36,624 nucleotides of DNA, from contig CALCMD010000117.1 in NCBI GenBank assembly GCA_937965795.1, positions 1-36,624 on the forward strand. Direction: 5' to 3'. Shown here in pieces: positions 8,765 through 16,727 of this stretch (within the stretch, counting starts at the first letter, position 1; every line of letters begins with the position of its first letter). The stretch is from an uncultured Lachnospiraceae bacterium. GTDB lineage: Bacteria; Bacillota; Clostridia; Lachnospirales; Lachnospiraceae. Under the pieces are notes generated by a model. That model had not been told where the DNA came from. It did not search any database and worked only from the letters and a program-made list of their open reading frames with translations. A program made the position numbers and the translations under genes.

Positions 8765-9682
8765 ATGAGAGAATATACAGTTGACCTTGTAATTCCGGTT
8801 TACAGGCCGGATGAAAAATTTGACCGGTTAATGCAGATGCTGCAAAAGCAGTCCTATCCCATAAAGAAAATTTTGATTATGAACACGGAAAAGAAATATT
8901 TTCCGGATAGGGGCTATGAGAAACTTCCCAATGTGGAAGTGCGGCATCTGTCCAAAGAGGAGTTTGACCACGGCGGCACTAGGGATAGTGCCGCTTCCTG
9001 TCTGGACGGGGATTTGATTCTCTTTGTCACACAGGATGCAGTTCCTGAAAATGAGTATCTGGTAGAGAACCTGGCGCTGGCTTTTCAGGATGCGCAGGTA
9101 TGGGCGGCTTATGCCAGGCAGCTTCCGGAACCGGGATGCCAGCTTCTGGAGCGCTATACGAGAAGCTTTAACTATCCGGAAAAGAGCAGTGTCAAATCTA
9201 TGGCTGATCTTCCGGTTTATGGGATCAAAACTTTTTTTTGTTCCAATGTCTGCGCGATGTACCGCCGAAGTACATATGAAAAACTGGGCGGATTTGAGAA
9301 GCGCACGATTTTTAATGAGGATATGATTTTTGCCGGAAAAATCATACAAAACGGAGGAAGTATCGCTTATGTGGCGGAGGCGGAGGTCGTGCATTCCCAC
9401 AATTATGGAAATGCGGAGCAGCTTAAGAGAAATTTTGACCTGGCAGTATCGCAGGCGGATCATCCGGAAATTTTCACGATGGCAAAATCAGAGAGTGAAG
9501 GAATCCGTATGGTGAAGCAGAGCGCAAAGTATCTGGTGCGCATCAGAAAGCCCTGGATGATTGGCAGTCTGTTGGTCAAAAGCGGATGCAAGTTTCTGGG
9601 ATATAAGCTTGGAAAGAATTACCGCAGGCTTCCGAAATGGATGGTTTTGAAGCTGACCATGAATCGTTCGTATTGGAAATAG
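8765..9682 (+). CDS. GT2 glycosyltransferase, rhamnosyltransferase-like
   Basis: This 305-residue GT2 enzyme has DLVIPVYRPDEKFDRL at the N-terminus, a FDHGGTRDSAA motif near 67 common in bacterial rhamnosyltransferases, FVTQDAVPE as the metal-binding region, and an IFNEDMIFAGKI segment near 180. Residues 275-305 are basic and hydrophobic. It begins 3 bases after the LCP stop codon with only a weak ribosome binding site, so it is likely translated by coupling. It is the last gene of the polysaccharide locus. Donor sugar is unknown. Confidence 0.85.
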   Translation: MREYTVDLVIPVYRPDEKFDRLMQMLQKQSYPIKKILIMNTEKKYFPDRGYEKLPNVEVRHLSKEEFDHGGTRDSAASCLDGDLILFVTQDAVPENEYLVENLALAFQDAQVWAAYARQLPEPGCQLLERYTRSFNYPEKSSVKSMADLPVYGIKTFFCSNVCAMYRRSTYEKLGGFEKRTIFNEDMIFAGKIIQNGGSIAYVAEAEVVHSHNYGNAEQLKRNFDLAVSQADHPEIFTMAKSESEGIRMVKQSAKYLVRIRKPWMIGSLLVKSGCKFLGYKLGKNYRRLPKWMVLKLTMNRSYWK

Positions 9683-9804
9683 GACACAGGAAAGTCTTTT
9701 TTTATGCAAACTTTTTTAAAGGATTTATCACAGATTGAACACAATTCGTTGTTAGACTGTTTTCAGAAACAAAGAGAAAGCAAAGTACACAGGAGGTATT
9801 CAAA

Positions 9805-11424
9805 ATGTATGATGAATTTGATGATAGAGAGGAAAGAAATGAGCAGGGGATAAACGGCGGAATGGAGCCTGAGATTCCTGAGGCAGAGGAGCCGATAGAA
9901 GAAAGTGACTTTCAGGCAGAGGAGTCTGACGGACAGAGTGAGACATACGTTTCCGAAACCTCTGATAGCGGATGTGAGACAGAGGAAAACGGATTTTACC
10001 ATTATTCATACAACAGGGAAACCGGGGAACAGCCCCAGCCTTTCAAACAGCCGAAAGCGGTAAAAGACCCGAAGAAAAAACCTCTCTGGAGGAGTTTTGC
10101 AGTATGCGCCGGCCTGGCTCTGGTGTTTGGCGTCGTATCCAGCGCCGCATTTCAGGCGACAAACTATGTAGGGAAAAAAGTGTCGCCGAAGGAGACAGAA
10201 ATGACGGTGGGAACAGCCGATACGGTCGTTCAGACGGAAGCGAAGAAGAATCCGGAGACTGTGGATGGAGAGGCTGTTTCTGTGACTGGCCAGGCAGACA
10301 TCCGGCAGGTAGCGAAAAACGCCATGCCATCCATTGTGGCTATCACAAACAAAGGGGTGGAGGAAGTACAGAGTATGTTCTTCGGCCAGACTTATCAGCA
10401 GCAGACAGAGAGCGCCGGTTCCGGCGTCATTATTGCACAGAACGATACAGAGCTTCTGATCGTCAGCAATAATCACGTAGTAGAAGGAGCACAGGAGCTG
10501 AGCGTATGTTTCAGTGTAGATACGGAGGATCCGGAGAACGCAGTAGTGAAAGCACAGACGAAGGGAACGGATCCGAGCCATGACCTGGCGATCGTCGCCG
10601 TGAACCTGTCAGATATTCCGGATGACATCAAAAATCAGATTAAAGTGATTCCGATTGGAGATTCCGATTCTCTGGAGATGGGGCAGCAGGTCGTAGCGAT
10701 CGGAAATGCACTTGGATACGGACAGTCCCTGACTGTGGGATATGTCAGCGCGCTGAACAGGGAAGTCACCGTAGATGACATTACAAATAATATGATTCAG
10801 ACGGATGCGGCCATTAATTTCGGGAACAGCGGCGGCGCACTTTTGAATACGGCAGGAGAGCTGGTTGGCATCAACTCCGTAAAAGCGGCTTCAGAAGGTG
10901 TAGAGGGCATGGGATATGCAATTCCGATGAATACGGCAATGCCTATTCTAAACGAGCTGATGAACCGGCAGACCAGAACAGAGGTAGACGCTTCGGAGAT
11001 GGGCTATCTGGGAGTCGTACCGAGAGATGTATCAGACGAGGCAAAAGAGGTATATAATATGCCGGCCGGCGCTTTCATTTATGAGGTGAGCGAAGGTTCT
11101 GCGGCTGAGGCGGCGGGCCTTAAGAAAGGCGATATTATCACGAAACTGGACGGACAGACGATTTCCTCCAGGGAAGATTTGTTTGACCGCATGAATTATT
11201 ATAAAGCAGGAGAGACGATCGACCTTGTCGTTGCGACGGCAGAAGGCGGCGAGTACGTGGAGCGTACAGTCAGCGTCACGCTGGATAAGCGGCCGGAGGA
11301 TGCTGCTACAGAAGAACAGCAGGAAAATTCACAGGACGGATACAGACAGGAGATTGATCCGAACAGCGGATATGGCGATGGAAGTATGGGAAATCCTTTT
11401 GAACAGTTCTTTAATAATTATTAA
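9805..11424 (+). CDS. HtrA/DegP-type membrane-anchored serine protease with PDZ domain
   Basis: This 539-residue envelope protease removes misfolded exported proteins. Residues 1-92 form an acidic cytoplasmic region rich in Glu and Ser, and 96-118 are a membrane segment. The trypsin-like domain spans about 165-390 with the catalytic triad visible: His224 in SNNHVVEG, Asp260 in SHDLAIVAV, Ser342 in NFGNSGGAL. One PDZ domain lies at about 400-490 (AGLKKGDIITKLDG). The tail is Gln/Asn-rich. The ATG at 9805 is preceded by AGGAGG at good spacing. A clear promoter was not found in the 122-base upstream gap. The 3' end carries an inserted miniature element whose left target repeat overlaps the stop codon. 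Confidence 0.93.
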   Translation: MYDEFDDREERNEQGINGGMEPEIPEAEEPIEESDFQAEESDGQSETYVSETSDSGCETEENGFYHYSYNRETGEQPQPFKQPKAVKDPKKKPLWRSFAVCAGLALVFGVVSSAAFQATNYVGKKVSPKETEMTVGTADTVVQTEAKKNPETVDGEAVSVTGQADIRQVAKNAMPSIVAITNKGVEEVQSMFFGQTYQQQTESAGSGVIIAQNDTELLIVSNNHVVEGAQELSVCFSVDTEDPENAVVKAQTKGTDPSHDLAIVAVNLSDIPDDIKNQIKVIPIGDSDSLEMGQQVVAIGNALGYGQSLTVGYVSALNREVTVDDITNNMIQTDAAINFGNSGGALLNTAGELVGINSVKAASEGVEGMGYAIPMNTAMPILNELMNRQTRTEVDASEMGYLGVVPRDVSDEAKEVYNMPAGAFIYEVSEGSAAEAAGLKKGDIITKLDGQTISSREDLFDRMNYYKAGETIDLVVATAEGGEYVERTVSVTLDKRPEDAATEEQQENSQDGYRQEIDPNSGYGDGSMGNPFEQFFNNY

Positions 11425-11572
11425 AATATCGTAACTGTTCAGTACCTTCACAGTTCCGATGCAAAAATCCATGAAAATCGTCTTCGACGATGGGATTTTT
11501 GCACTCTTGAATCATGTTTTTACGGTCTCAGCAACAAGTGCTTCGACCTGTTCTGAATAGTTACAAAATATC
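11423..11572. mobile_element. 134-bp IS66-type miniature element with 8-bp target duplication
   Basis: The element spans 11431-11564. It begins GTAACTGTTCAGTAC and ends CTGAATAGTTAC, so the termini are inverted copies (GTAACT, G or A, TTCAG). AAAATATC stands directly outside both ends (11423-11430 and 11565-11572), a perfect 8-bp direct repeat. GTAA ends and 8-bp duplications are hallmarks of the IS66 family. The interior encodes nothing but holds a long hairpin: TGCAAAAATCC at 11460-11470 pairs with GGATTTTTGCA at 11492-11502, around ATCGTC-TTC-GACGAT. It sits between htrA and its terminator. Confidence 0.85.
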
Positions 11573-11579
11573 ATAAAAA

Positions 11580-11620
11580 AGCAGGGCGCACCGGAGTTTC
11601 CGGGCGCTTTTCTTTTCTTT
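11580..11620 (+). terminator. rho-independent terminator of htrA
   Basis: GCGCaCCGG at 11586-11594 pairs with CCGGgCGC at 11600-11607 across a 5-base loop, followed by a T-rich run from 11608. It now lies about 160 bases past the htrA stop because the 134-bp element is inserted between them. Confidence 0.75.
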
Positions 11621-11633
11621 ATAAAAAGTTCAC

Positions 11634-11662
11634 TTGTGCCAATCTGTATTCTGGGGTATGAT
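11634..11662 (+). promoter_or_regulatory. sigma-A promoter of clpX
   Basis: TTGTGC at 11634-11639 and TATGAT at 11657-11662 are separated by 17 bases, and the ClpX start lies about 25 bases beyond the predicted transcript start. A TTG inside the -35 box could open a longer reading frame, but as promoter DNA it is unlikely to be translated. Confidence 0.65.
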
Positions 11663-11693
11663 AGTAGAAAGAAATCAAAAGGAGTTTATGAGA

Positions 11694-13118
11694 ATGGCAG
11701 AGGATAAAAAAATAGATGACGAGGTTTTGAAAGAAGTGGCAGATGCGAAAAAGAAGGAAGAAAAGGAAGAATTTGAGGAGATATGTTTCATCTGCCGCAG
11801 ACCGGAAAGCAAGACCGGAAAAATGGTTCGTCTGGCGAATAATGTACATATCTGTCCGGAATGTATGCAGAGAACCTTTGATTCCATGAGCGGCGGTCAG
11901 ATACCATATTCTGATCTTGATCTGTCGCAAATTCCGAATATGCCGAATATCGGTATGATTAACCTGGCGGATTTGGCGAACCAGATTCCGAGAAGGCAGA
12001 AGATAAAGAAGAAAAAGACGGAGGAACAGCCCCAAAAGGCATTTGACGTCAAGTCGGTTCCGGCGCCGCATAAGATCAAGGAAAGTCTGGATGAGTATGT
12101 GATCGGGCAGGAACATGCCAAAAAAGTCATTTCCGTCGCCGTGTATAATCATTATAAGAGAGTAGCCACGGATACGATGGAGGACATAGAGATCGAGAAA
12201 TCCAATATGCTGATGCTTGGGCCTACCGGAAGCGGAAAGACCTATCTGGTAAAGACGCTGGCGCGTCTGCTGGATGTGCCGCTGGCAATCGCAGACGCCA
12301 CTTCGCTGACGGAAGCCGGATATATCGGGGATGATATTGAGAGCGTGGTATCCAAGCTTCTGGCGGCTGCGGACAATGATGTGGAGCGGGCGGAACATGG
12401 TATTATTTTTATTGATGAGATCGACAAGATTGCAAAAAAGAAAAATACAAACCAACGGGACGTCAGCGGAGAATCCGTACAGCAGGGAATGCTGAAACTT
12501 CTGGAAGGCAGCGAGGTCGAAGTACCTGTGGGCGCCACCAGTAAAAATGCGATGGTTCCCATGGCCACCATAAATACCAGAAATATTCTTTTTATCTGCG
12601 GCGGGGCATTTCCCGGCCTGGAGGATATTATAAAGGAGAGGCTGAATAAGCAGGCGTCGGTAGGATTTAAAGCAGATCTGAAGGATAAATATGACGGGGT
12701 ACCGAATCTGCTCGAAAAGGTGACGGTAGAGGACGTTCGAAACTTCGGTATGATTCCGGAGTTTATCGGGCGGCTTCCGATTATCTTTTCTTTACAGGAG
12801 CTGACGGAGGATATGCTGGTTCAGATTCTAAAGGAACCGAAAAACGCTATTTTGAAACAGTATCAGAAGCTTCTGGCCCTGGATGAGGTAAAGCTGAACT
12901 TTGAGGAGGAGGCGCTGCGCGCGATCGCCAGAAAAGCGAAGGAGAAGGATACGGGGGCAAGGGCGCTGCGTGCGATCATTGAGGAATTCATGCTGGATAT
13001 TATGTATGAAATTCCGAAGGATGAAAACATCGGAAGCGTTACAATCACGAAAGCGTATATAGAAGGAAAGGGGGCTCCTCTGATCGCCATGCGGGGTGTT
13101 CCAGCACTGGAGGGATAG
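11694..13118 (+). CDS. clpX: ATP-dependent Clp protease ATP-binding subunit ClpX
   Basis: ClpX is the hexameric AAA+ unfoldase that feeds substrates to ClpP. The N-terminal C4 zinc-binding domain is clear (CFIC, then ICPECM about 20 residues on). The AAA+ core has Walker A GPTGSGKT, Walker B IIFIDEIDK, the pore-loop region EAGYIGDDIESV, and the sensor-2 arginine in DTGARALRAI. I chose ATG 11694 because GGAG ends 9 bases before it; the ATG at 11688 has only a 3-base gap. This gives 474 residues, slightly longer than usual because of a charged, Lys/Glu-rich N-terminal extension. clpP, often upstream of clpX in Firmicutes, is absent; htrA is the upstream neighbour. Confidence 0.96.
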   Translation: MAEDKKIDDEVLKEVADAKKKEEKEEFEEICFICRRPESKTGKMVRLANNVHICPECMQRTFDSMSGGQIPYSDLDLSQIPNMPNIGMINLADLANQIPRRQKIKKKKTEEQPQKAFDVKSVPAPHKIKESLDEYVIGQEHAKKVISVAVYNHYKRVATDTMEDIEIEKSNMLMLGPTGSGKTYLVKTLARLLDVPLAIADATSLTEAGYIGDDIESVVSKLLAAADNDVERAEHGIIFIDEIDKIAKKKNTNQRDVSGESVQQGMLKLLEGSEVEVPVGATSKNAMVPMATINTRNILFICGGAFPGLEDIIKERLNKQASVGFKADLKDKYDGVPNLLEKVTVEDVRNFGMIPEFIGRLPIIFSLQELTEDMLVQILKEPKNAILKQYQKLLALDEVKLNFEEEALRAIARKAKEKDTGARALRAIIEEFMLDIMYEIPKDENIGSVTITKAYIEGKGAPLIAMRGVPALEG

Positions 13119-13119
13119 G

Positions 13120-13575
13120 ATGATCTATGTTTTAATGACTCTTTTGATTTTTGCAGGGGATTCTTTTTTAAAGCGTTATTTTGAAGCGAAGCCAGATGAT
13201 TTTCAGAAGAAGACCCTGGGAGGGCATGTGCTATTGAGAAAGTCTCATAACCGGGGGGCAATGCTGAATTTTATGCAGGACCGCCAGCAGATGGTGGCTG
13301 GATTTTCAATGGGCATTACCGCGTGCCTTGCGGGCGTATATGCGTCTCTTTTGAAAAAGAAGGGACGCCGTCTGAAAAAGACAGGTCTGGCTTTTCTCGT
13401 CGGAGGGGCGTGCAGCAATGTGGTCGACAGACTGAGACGGGGATATGTAGTGGACTACTTCAGTTTCCCGTCAAAATGCAAGAAACTTCGGGAAATCGTG
13501 TTTAATATCGGCGATATTTTTATCTTTTTGGGAGCGTTTTTGTCAGTTTTTGGAAATTGTGAACGTAGGCGTTGA
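13120..13575 (+). CDS. signal peptidase II (LspA)-like membrane aspartyl protease
   Basis: LspA cleaves signal peptides from prolipoproteins. This 151-residue protein has the family landmarks: N-terminal membrane segment ending in AGDSFLKRY, SHNRGAMLNFM for the N-x-GaaF motif, GGACSNVVDRLRRGYVVDYFSF with the first catalytic Asp at about 103, and FNIGDIFIFLG with the second at about 132. Both aspartates are present, so activity is plausible. It is short, and FNIGD replaces the common FN-x-AD. It could therefore be a paralogue beside a standard lspA elsewhere. ATG 13120 follows the clpX stop by one base; GGAGGG inside the clpX end is the ribosome binding site. A GTG start at 13096 within clpX is less likely. 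Confidence 0.78.
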   Translation: MIYVLMTLLIFAGDSFLKRYFEAKPDDFQKKTLGGHVLLRKSHNRGAMLNFMQDRQQMVAGFSMGITACLAGVYASLLKKKGRRLKKTGLAFLVGGACSNVVDRLRRGYVVDYFSFPSKCKKLREIVFNIGDIFIFLGAFLSVFGNCERRR

Positions 13576-13600
13576 CAGGTTCTGTCAAAAATGGTAGGCT
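13572..13600 (+). promoter_or_regulatory. rpoD promoter with palindrome over the -35 box
   Basis: TTGACA at 13572-13577 is followed after 17 bases by a weak -10 TAGGCT at 13595-13600. The -35 is the left arm of a perfect inverted repeat, TTGACAG-GTT-CTGTCAA at 13572-13588. The lspA stop codon lies inside the -35 box. Confidence 0.55.
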
Positions 13601-13646
13601 AAAAGATACGAAAGAGGAAAGCAAATGTGAATAGGAGATAGATGTT

Positions 13647-14777
13647 ATGGATCAAATGCAGGAAGAACAGTTCACCAAAACCTTACTTGGCCTTATTGAA
13701 AAAGCCAAGACGAAAAGAAACGTTCTGGAATATAATGAAATCAACGATGCTTTTTCGGGTATGCAGTTGGATGAAGATAAGATGGATCTGATTTTGGAGT
13801 TCCTGGAAAAGAACAACATCGATATTATGCAGAACGGTGTGAAAGAGAATGACGCTGAGGAACTTCTGATCGATAATGATGATGATATGCTTCTCAGAGA
13901 GGAAGAAGAGGTAGAGTTAATTGATGATGCAGACGTACTGGAAGGCGTCAGTACAGAAGATCCGGTTCGTATGTATCTGAAGGAGATCGGAAATGTCCCT
14001 CTTCTTACGACGGAACAGGAAGTTGCGCTGGCAAGGCGCGTGGAAGAGGGCGACGAGGAAGCGAAGAAGGCTCTGACGGAAGCCAATCTGCGTCTCGTAG
14101 TCAGCATCGCCAAGAAATATATGGGGCGTGGGATGCCTTTCCTGGATCTGATTCAGGAGGGAAATATGGGACTTATGAAAGCCGTAGACAAGTTTGACTA
14201 CACAAAGGGATATAAGTTCAGTACTTATGCCACGTGGTGGATCCGACAGGCGATCACGAGAGGTATCGCGGATACGGGAAGAACGATCCGCGTGCCGGTA
14301 CATATGGTGGAAACGATAAATAAAACTCTGCGTATGACGAGAACACTTTTGCAGGAACTTGGCAGGGAACCCACCCCTGAGGAGGTCGCGGACAGGCTGA
14401 ATGTGCCAGTGTCCCGTGTGCGGGAGGTATTGAAAATTTCCCGCGATCCGGTATCGCTTGACACGCCGATTGGCGAGGAGGACGACAGCCATCTGGGAGA
14501 TTTTATTGAGGATGATTCGATTCTTTCCCCGGCGGACTCCGCGGCGTTTTCCATGCTGCGTGAGGAGCTGAGCGCAGCGCTTGAATCTCTGACGGACAGA
14601 GAGCGGCAGGTGGTTCGTCTGCGGTTTGGCCTGGAGGATGGTCGCGCCCGCACGCTTGAGGAGGTAGGAAAGGAATTTAACGTCACCAGAGAGCGTATCC
14701 GCCAGATTGAGGCGAAAGCGCTCAGAAAGCTCAGACATCCATCGAGAAGTAAAAGACTGAAGGATTTTCTGGTATAA
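13647..14777 (+). CDS. rpoD: primary RNA polymerase sigma factor RpoD (sigma-A)
   Basis: This is the housekeeping sigma factor, 376 residues, the usual length in Firmicutes. Region 1.1 covers about 1-90 with an acidic linker (NDDDDMLLREEEEVELIDDAD). Region 1.2 starts at DPVRMYLKEIG. Region 2 has the -10-recognition helix YKFSTYATWWIRQAITR. Region 3 has PTPEEVADRLN. Region 4 ends with the -35-recognition helix TLEEVGKEFNVTRERIRQIEAKALRKLRHP. dnaG, the common partner of rpoD, is not next to it; an lspA-like gene is instead. ATG 13647 is preceded by AATAGGAGATAG. Confidence 0.97.
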   Translation: MDQMQEEQFTKTLLGLIEKAKTKRNVLEYNEINDAFSGMQLDEDKMDLILEFLEKNNIDIMQNGVKENDAEELLIDNDDDMLLREEEEVELIDDADVLEGVSTEDPVRMYLKEIGNVPLLTTEQEVALARRVEEGDEEAKKALTEANLRLVVSIAKKYMGRGMPFLDLIQEGNMGLMKAVDKFDYTKGYKFSTYATWWIRQAITRGIADTGRTIRVPVHMVETINKTLRMTRTLLQELGREPTPEEVADRLNVPVSRVREVLKISRDPVSLDTPIGEEDDSHLGDFIEDDSILSPADSAAFSMLREELSAALESLTDRERQVVRLRFGLEDGRARTLEEVGKEFNVTRERIRQIEAKALRKLRHPSRSKRLKDFLV

Positions 14778-14789
14778 ATGATATAAGAC

Positions 14790-14827
14790 GAAAAAAGAGC
14801 CATGCGGAGGGAAAAGCATGGCTCTGT
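14790..14827. terminator. bidirectional terminator between rpoD and the minus-strand operon
   Basis: GAGCCATGC at 14797-14805 pairs perfectly with GCATGGCTC at 14816-14824. On the minus strand it is followed by six T residues, so it should be strongest for the four-gene operon. For rpoD the T-run is poor. Confidence 0.75.
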
Positions 14828-14846
14828 TACATTAGAAAAAGTCCGG

Positions 14847-15185
14847 TCACAGGGAATAGATCAGAATTCCGGCAATGATAATCAGGTTTCCGACAAACTT
14901 TCCCGTTGTGATTTTCTCCTTTAGAAGAAAACGGGAGAGAAGAAGGACAAATACATAGGTAAAAGTGTCAATCACGGAGCCGTACTTATAGGGAACACGG
15001 GTATAGGCGTAGGTGTTCAAAAGCAGTACGCCGAAAAAGATGGCATAAGCCGCAAGAACGCGCCAGTTCAGATACTCGTAAATACCGCTTTTATGTTCCG
15101 TATTTGCGCTTTGTTTCAGCAAAATCTGTGAGGATGCGGAAAAGAAAGTTCCCGCAAACATCAATAACATGAATATTCTACTCAT
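14847..15185 (-). CDS. half-size EamA/SMR-like membrane protein, second of a pair
   Basis: This 112-residue protein has four predicted membrane helices, the size of one EamA/SMR half transporter. It starts with a hydrophobic segment (IFMLLMFAGTFFSASSQILLK), has a central loop with VPYKYGSVIDTFTYVFV, and ends in LLKEKITTGKFVGNLIIIAGILIY, the pattern of SMR and ArnE/ArnF-type proteins. Such pairs form heterodimers; ArnE/ArnF flip undecaprenyl-phosphate-aminosugar. It overlaps the preceding membrane gene by 8 bases, so the two are translationally coupled. As last gene of a cassette with a polyprenyl-phosphate glycosyltransferase, it is probably one half of a lipid-linked sugar flippase. A small-molecule exporter is the alternative. 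Confidence 0.75.
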   Translation of the reverse strand: MSRIFMLLMFAGTFFSASSQILLKQSANTEHKSGIYEYLNWRVLAAYAIFFGVLLLNTYAYTRVPYKYGSVIDTFTYVFVLLLSRFLLKEKITTGKFVGNLIIIAGILIYSL

Positions 15186-15528
15186 TTTTCTGCACCACCA
15201 ATACTCCGATTAAGACCACAAGGATTCCCAGAAGATTATTCCAGGAGAGAGATTCTTTAAAAATCAGTACCGCCCAAAGCTGCGACCAGATCAGGTAGAC
15301 GCTGCGGTGGGCATATGCTGTGGAAAGATCAAATTTTTTTATGATCTGCTGCCAGGCGAGAGCGTAAATCCCGCAGTTGGCAATCATCAAAAACAAAAAA
15401 AGATAAAACATCCATCCGGCAAGGCCGTGCTCCTTATACTGCATGGAGGCGAGCTTGGAAAAAATACCGGTAAGGGAAAACAGCATGATATTCAAATGAA
15501 GCTGAATATAATTTTTCATTCGTTCCAT
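15178..15528 (-). CDS. half-size EamA/SMR-like membrane protein, first of a pair
   Basis: This protein of up to 116 residues has four predicted membrane helices and the end motif IFKESLSWNNLLGILVVLIGVLVV, typical of EamA/DMT halves. The segment TAYAHRSVYLIWSQLWAVL matches the third helix region of this superfamily. The ATG at 15519 makes an ATGA overlap with the upstream ATP-grasp gene and is a good alternative start, three codons shorter. It pairs with the next gene, which it overlaps by 8 bases. The likely role is a heterodimeric flippase for the product of the upstream polyprenyl-phosphate glycosyltransferase. This comes from family and context; no substrate is visible. Confidence 0.75.
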   Translation of the reverse strand: MERMKNYIQLHLNIMLFSLTGIFSKLASMQYKEHGLAGWMFYLFLFLMIANCGIYALAWQQIIKKFDLSTAYAHRSVYLIWSQLWAVLIFKESLSWNNLLGILVVLIGVLVVQKNE

Positions 15529-16727
15529 AAGGTTTCCAGGTCAACTCCGTTCACTTTTATTGTTTGTCGTATGCGCGACATCATTTTGTTCAGCTCCTGC
15601 TCGCTGGAGGTCTCAAGGATTACCTGACCAATCCGGCTCGTTCCGTTTTCGACTTTCTCGACATGTGCGCCCACGGGATAATCCAGGGAAAGGTCGATGC
15701 AGGAGCGGCGCAGCATGGCAAGCGTTTCCTGGGAAATATCGGTCAGAATCCCGTCAAGGCCGGAAAACAGCAGCTTTGCCATGCAGGGGCGGGATACCTT
15801 TCTGGTAAAGTCCGGTGTTTCCCCCAGCGCCTGCCGGATCATCTGCTCATAGTAGTCGAATCCGCAATAGGTGGAGATAAGCTCCGGGATGCAGGTGGCG
15901 CCTGCTCTGGCGCCGATCTCCAGAATGAAAGCATGGCCGTCATTGATCAGTACGTCTGCATTGACAGCACAGTTATTCATTCCGACGGCGGCGATGGCGC
16001 GTTCCATCTGCGTCGTAATCTCACGTTCCAGAGAGGGTGTGCAGCAGTAAGGAAAAAAGTGGCCTTCCGGAAGGGTGGTTCCGTCCGTGGTATGGGTGAA
16101 TTTTCCGTGGGGAAGAAGAAAACGGATTTTCCCGTTTGAGATAAAGCCGTCCACCCCGATTTCCTCTTTTGACGTCAGAAAGCGTTCGACCAGTACATAA
16201 TCCTTTTTGGTGACGCTTTTCGCAGCCTGGTACGCTTCGGCCAGTTCATCGAAAGTGTCCGCACGGGTGACGCCGCGGCTTCCGGAGCTGTCTACCGCTT
16301 TTACGATAACAGGCGGGGAGAGCCTTTTGAAAGCTTCCCGTGCATCAGACAGGGAAGTTACAGGGAAAGCTTCGGGCGTGGATACCTTATGATGGAAAAA
16401 GGCGCGCTTCATTCTGGCTTTGTCTGTGACAAGCCGGGCGCAGGCCAGAGGAACGCCGGGAAGTCCGAGCTCTTCGCAGATCGTCCCCAGAGAAAGGATC
16501 GCTACGTCGGTGCCGGAGGTGCAGACGCCGGAAATGTCCGCCTGTTTTGCAAGGGCGGTCAGGCGGACAGCATCTGTCGTGTCCACCTCCCAGGTTTCAT
16601 CGGCCAGGGAAAGTCCGGGATAATTTCCGGCATAGCTGGCGGCAATGGTGTAAAGGCCCATTTCTTTTGCTTTTTTAATCAGGGGTACCTGGTAAATACC
16701 GGCGCCCAGAATCAGCAGTTTACGCAT
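15516..16727 (-). CDS. ATP-grasp ligase, carbamoyl-phosphate-synthase-like fold
   Basis: ATP-grasp enzymes join a carboxylate, via an acyl-phosphate, to an amine or other nucleophile. This 403-residue protein has an N-terminal Rossmann-like domain (LLILGAGIYQVPLI), an ATP-binding glycine loop VDSSGSRGV near 146, the VLVERFL strand near 178, and the metal-binding ILEIGARAGATCIPEL near 267. The C-terminal region after 330 resembles the add-on domain of amino-acid-ligating relatives. The gene overlaps the upstream GT2 by 8 bases and the downstream membrane gene by up to 13, so expression is tightly coupled. In this cassette it may add an amino acid or other acid to a sugar or lipid headgroup. 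That is inference; the true substrate is unknown. Confidence 0.82.
   Translation of the reverse strand: MRKLLILGAGIYQVPLIKKAKEMGLYTIAASYAGNYPGLSLADETWEVDTTDAVRLTALAKQADISGVCTSGTDVAILSLGTICEELGLPGVPLACARLVTDKARMKRAFFHHKVSTPEAFPVTSLSDAREAFKRLSPPVIVKAVDSSGSRGVTRADTFDELAEAYQAAKSVTKKDYVLVERFLTSKEEIGVDGFISNGKIRFLLPHGKFTHTTDGTTLPEGHFFPYCCTPSLEREITTQMERAIAAVGMNNCAVNADVLINDGHAFILEIGARAGATCIPELISTYCGFDYYEQMIRQALGETPDFTRKVSRPCMAKLLFSGLDGILTDISQETLAMLRRSCIDLSLDYPVGAHVEKVENGTSRIGQVILETSSEQELNKMMSRIRQTIKVNGVDLETLWNE

Noticed and set aside
9683..9804. Promoter TTGAAC at about 9736 for htrA
   Set aside because: The expected -10 position reads TGTTTT, too far from consensus to support a call.
13917..14819. 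300-codon open frame antisense to rpoD
   Set aside because: It is wholly opposite a certain sigma factor gene and through its terminator, with no family motifs.
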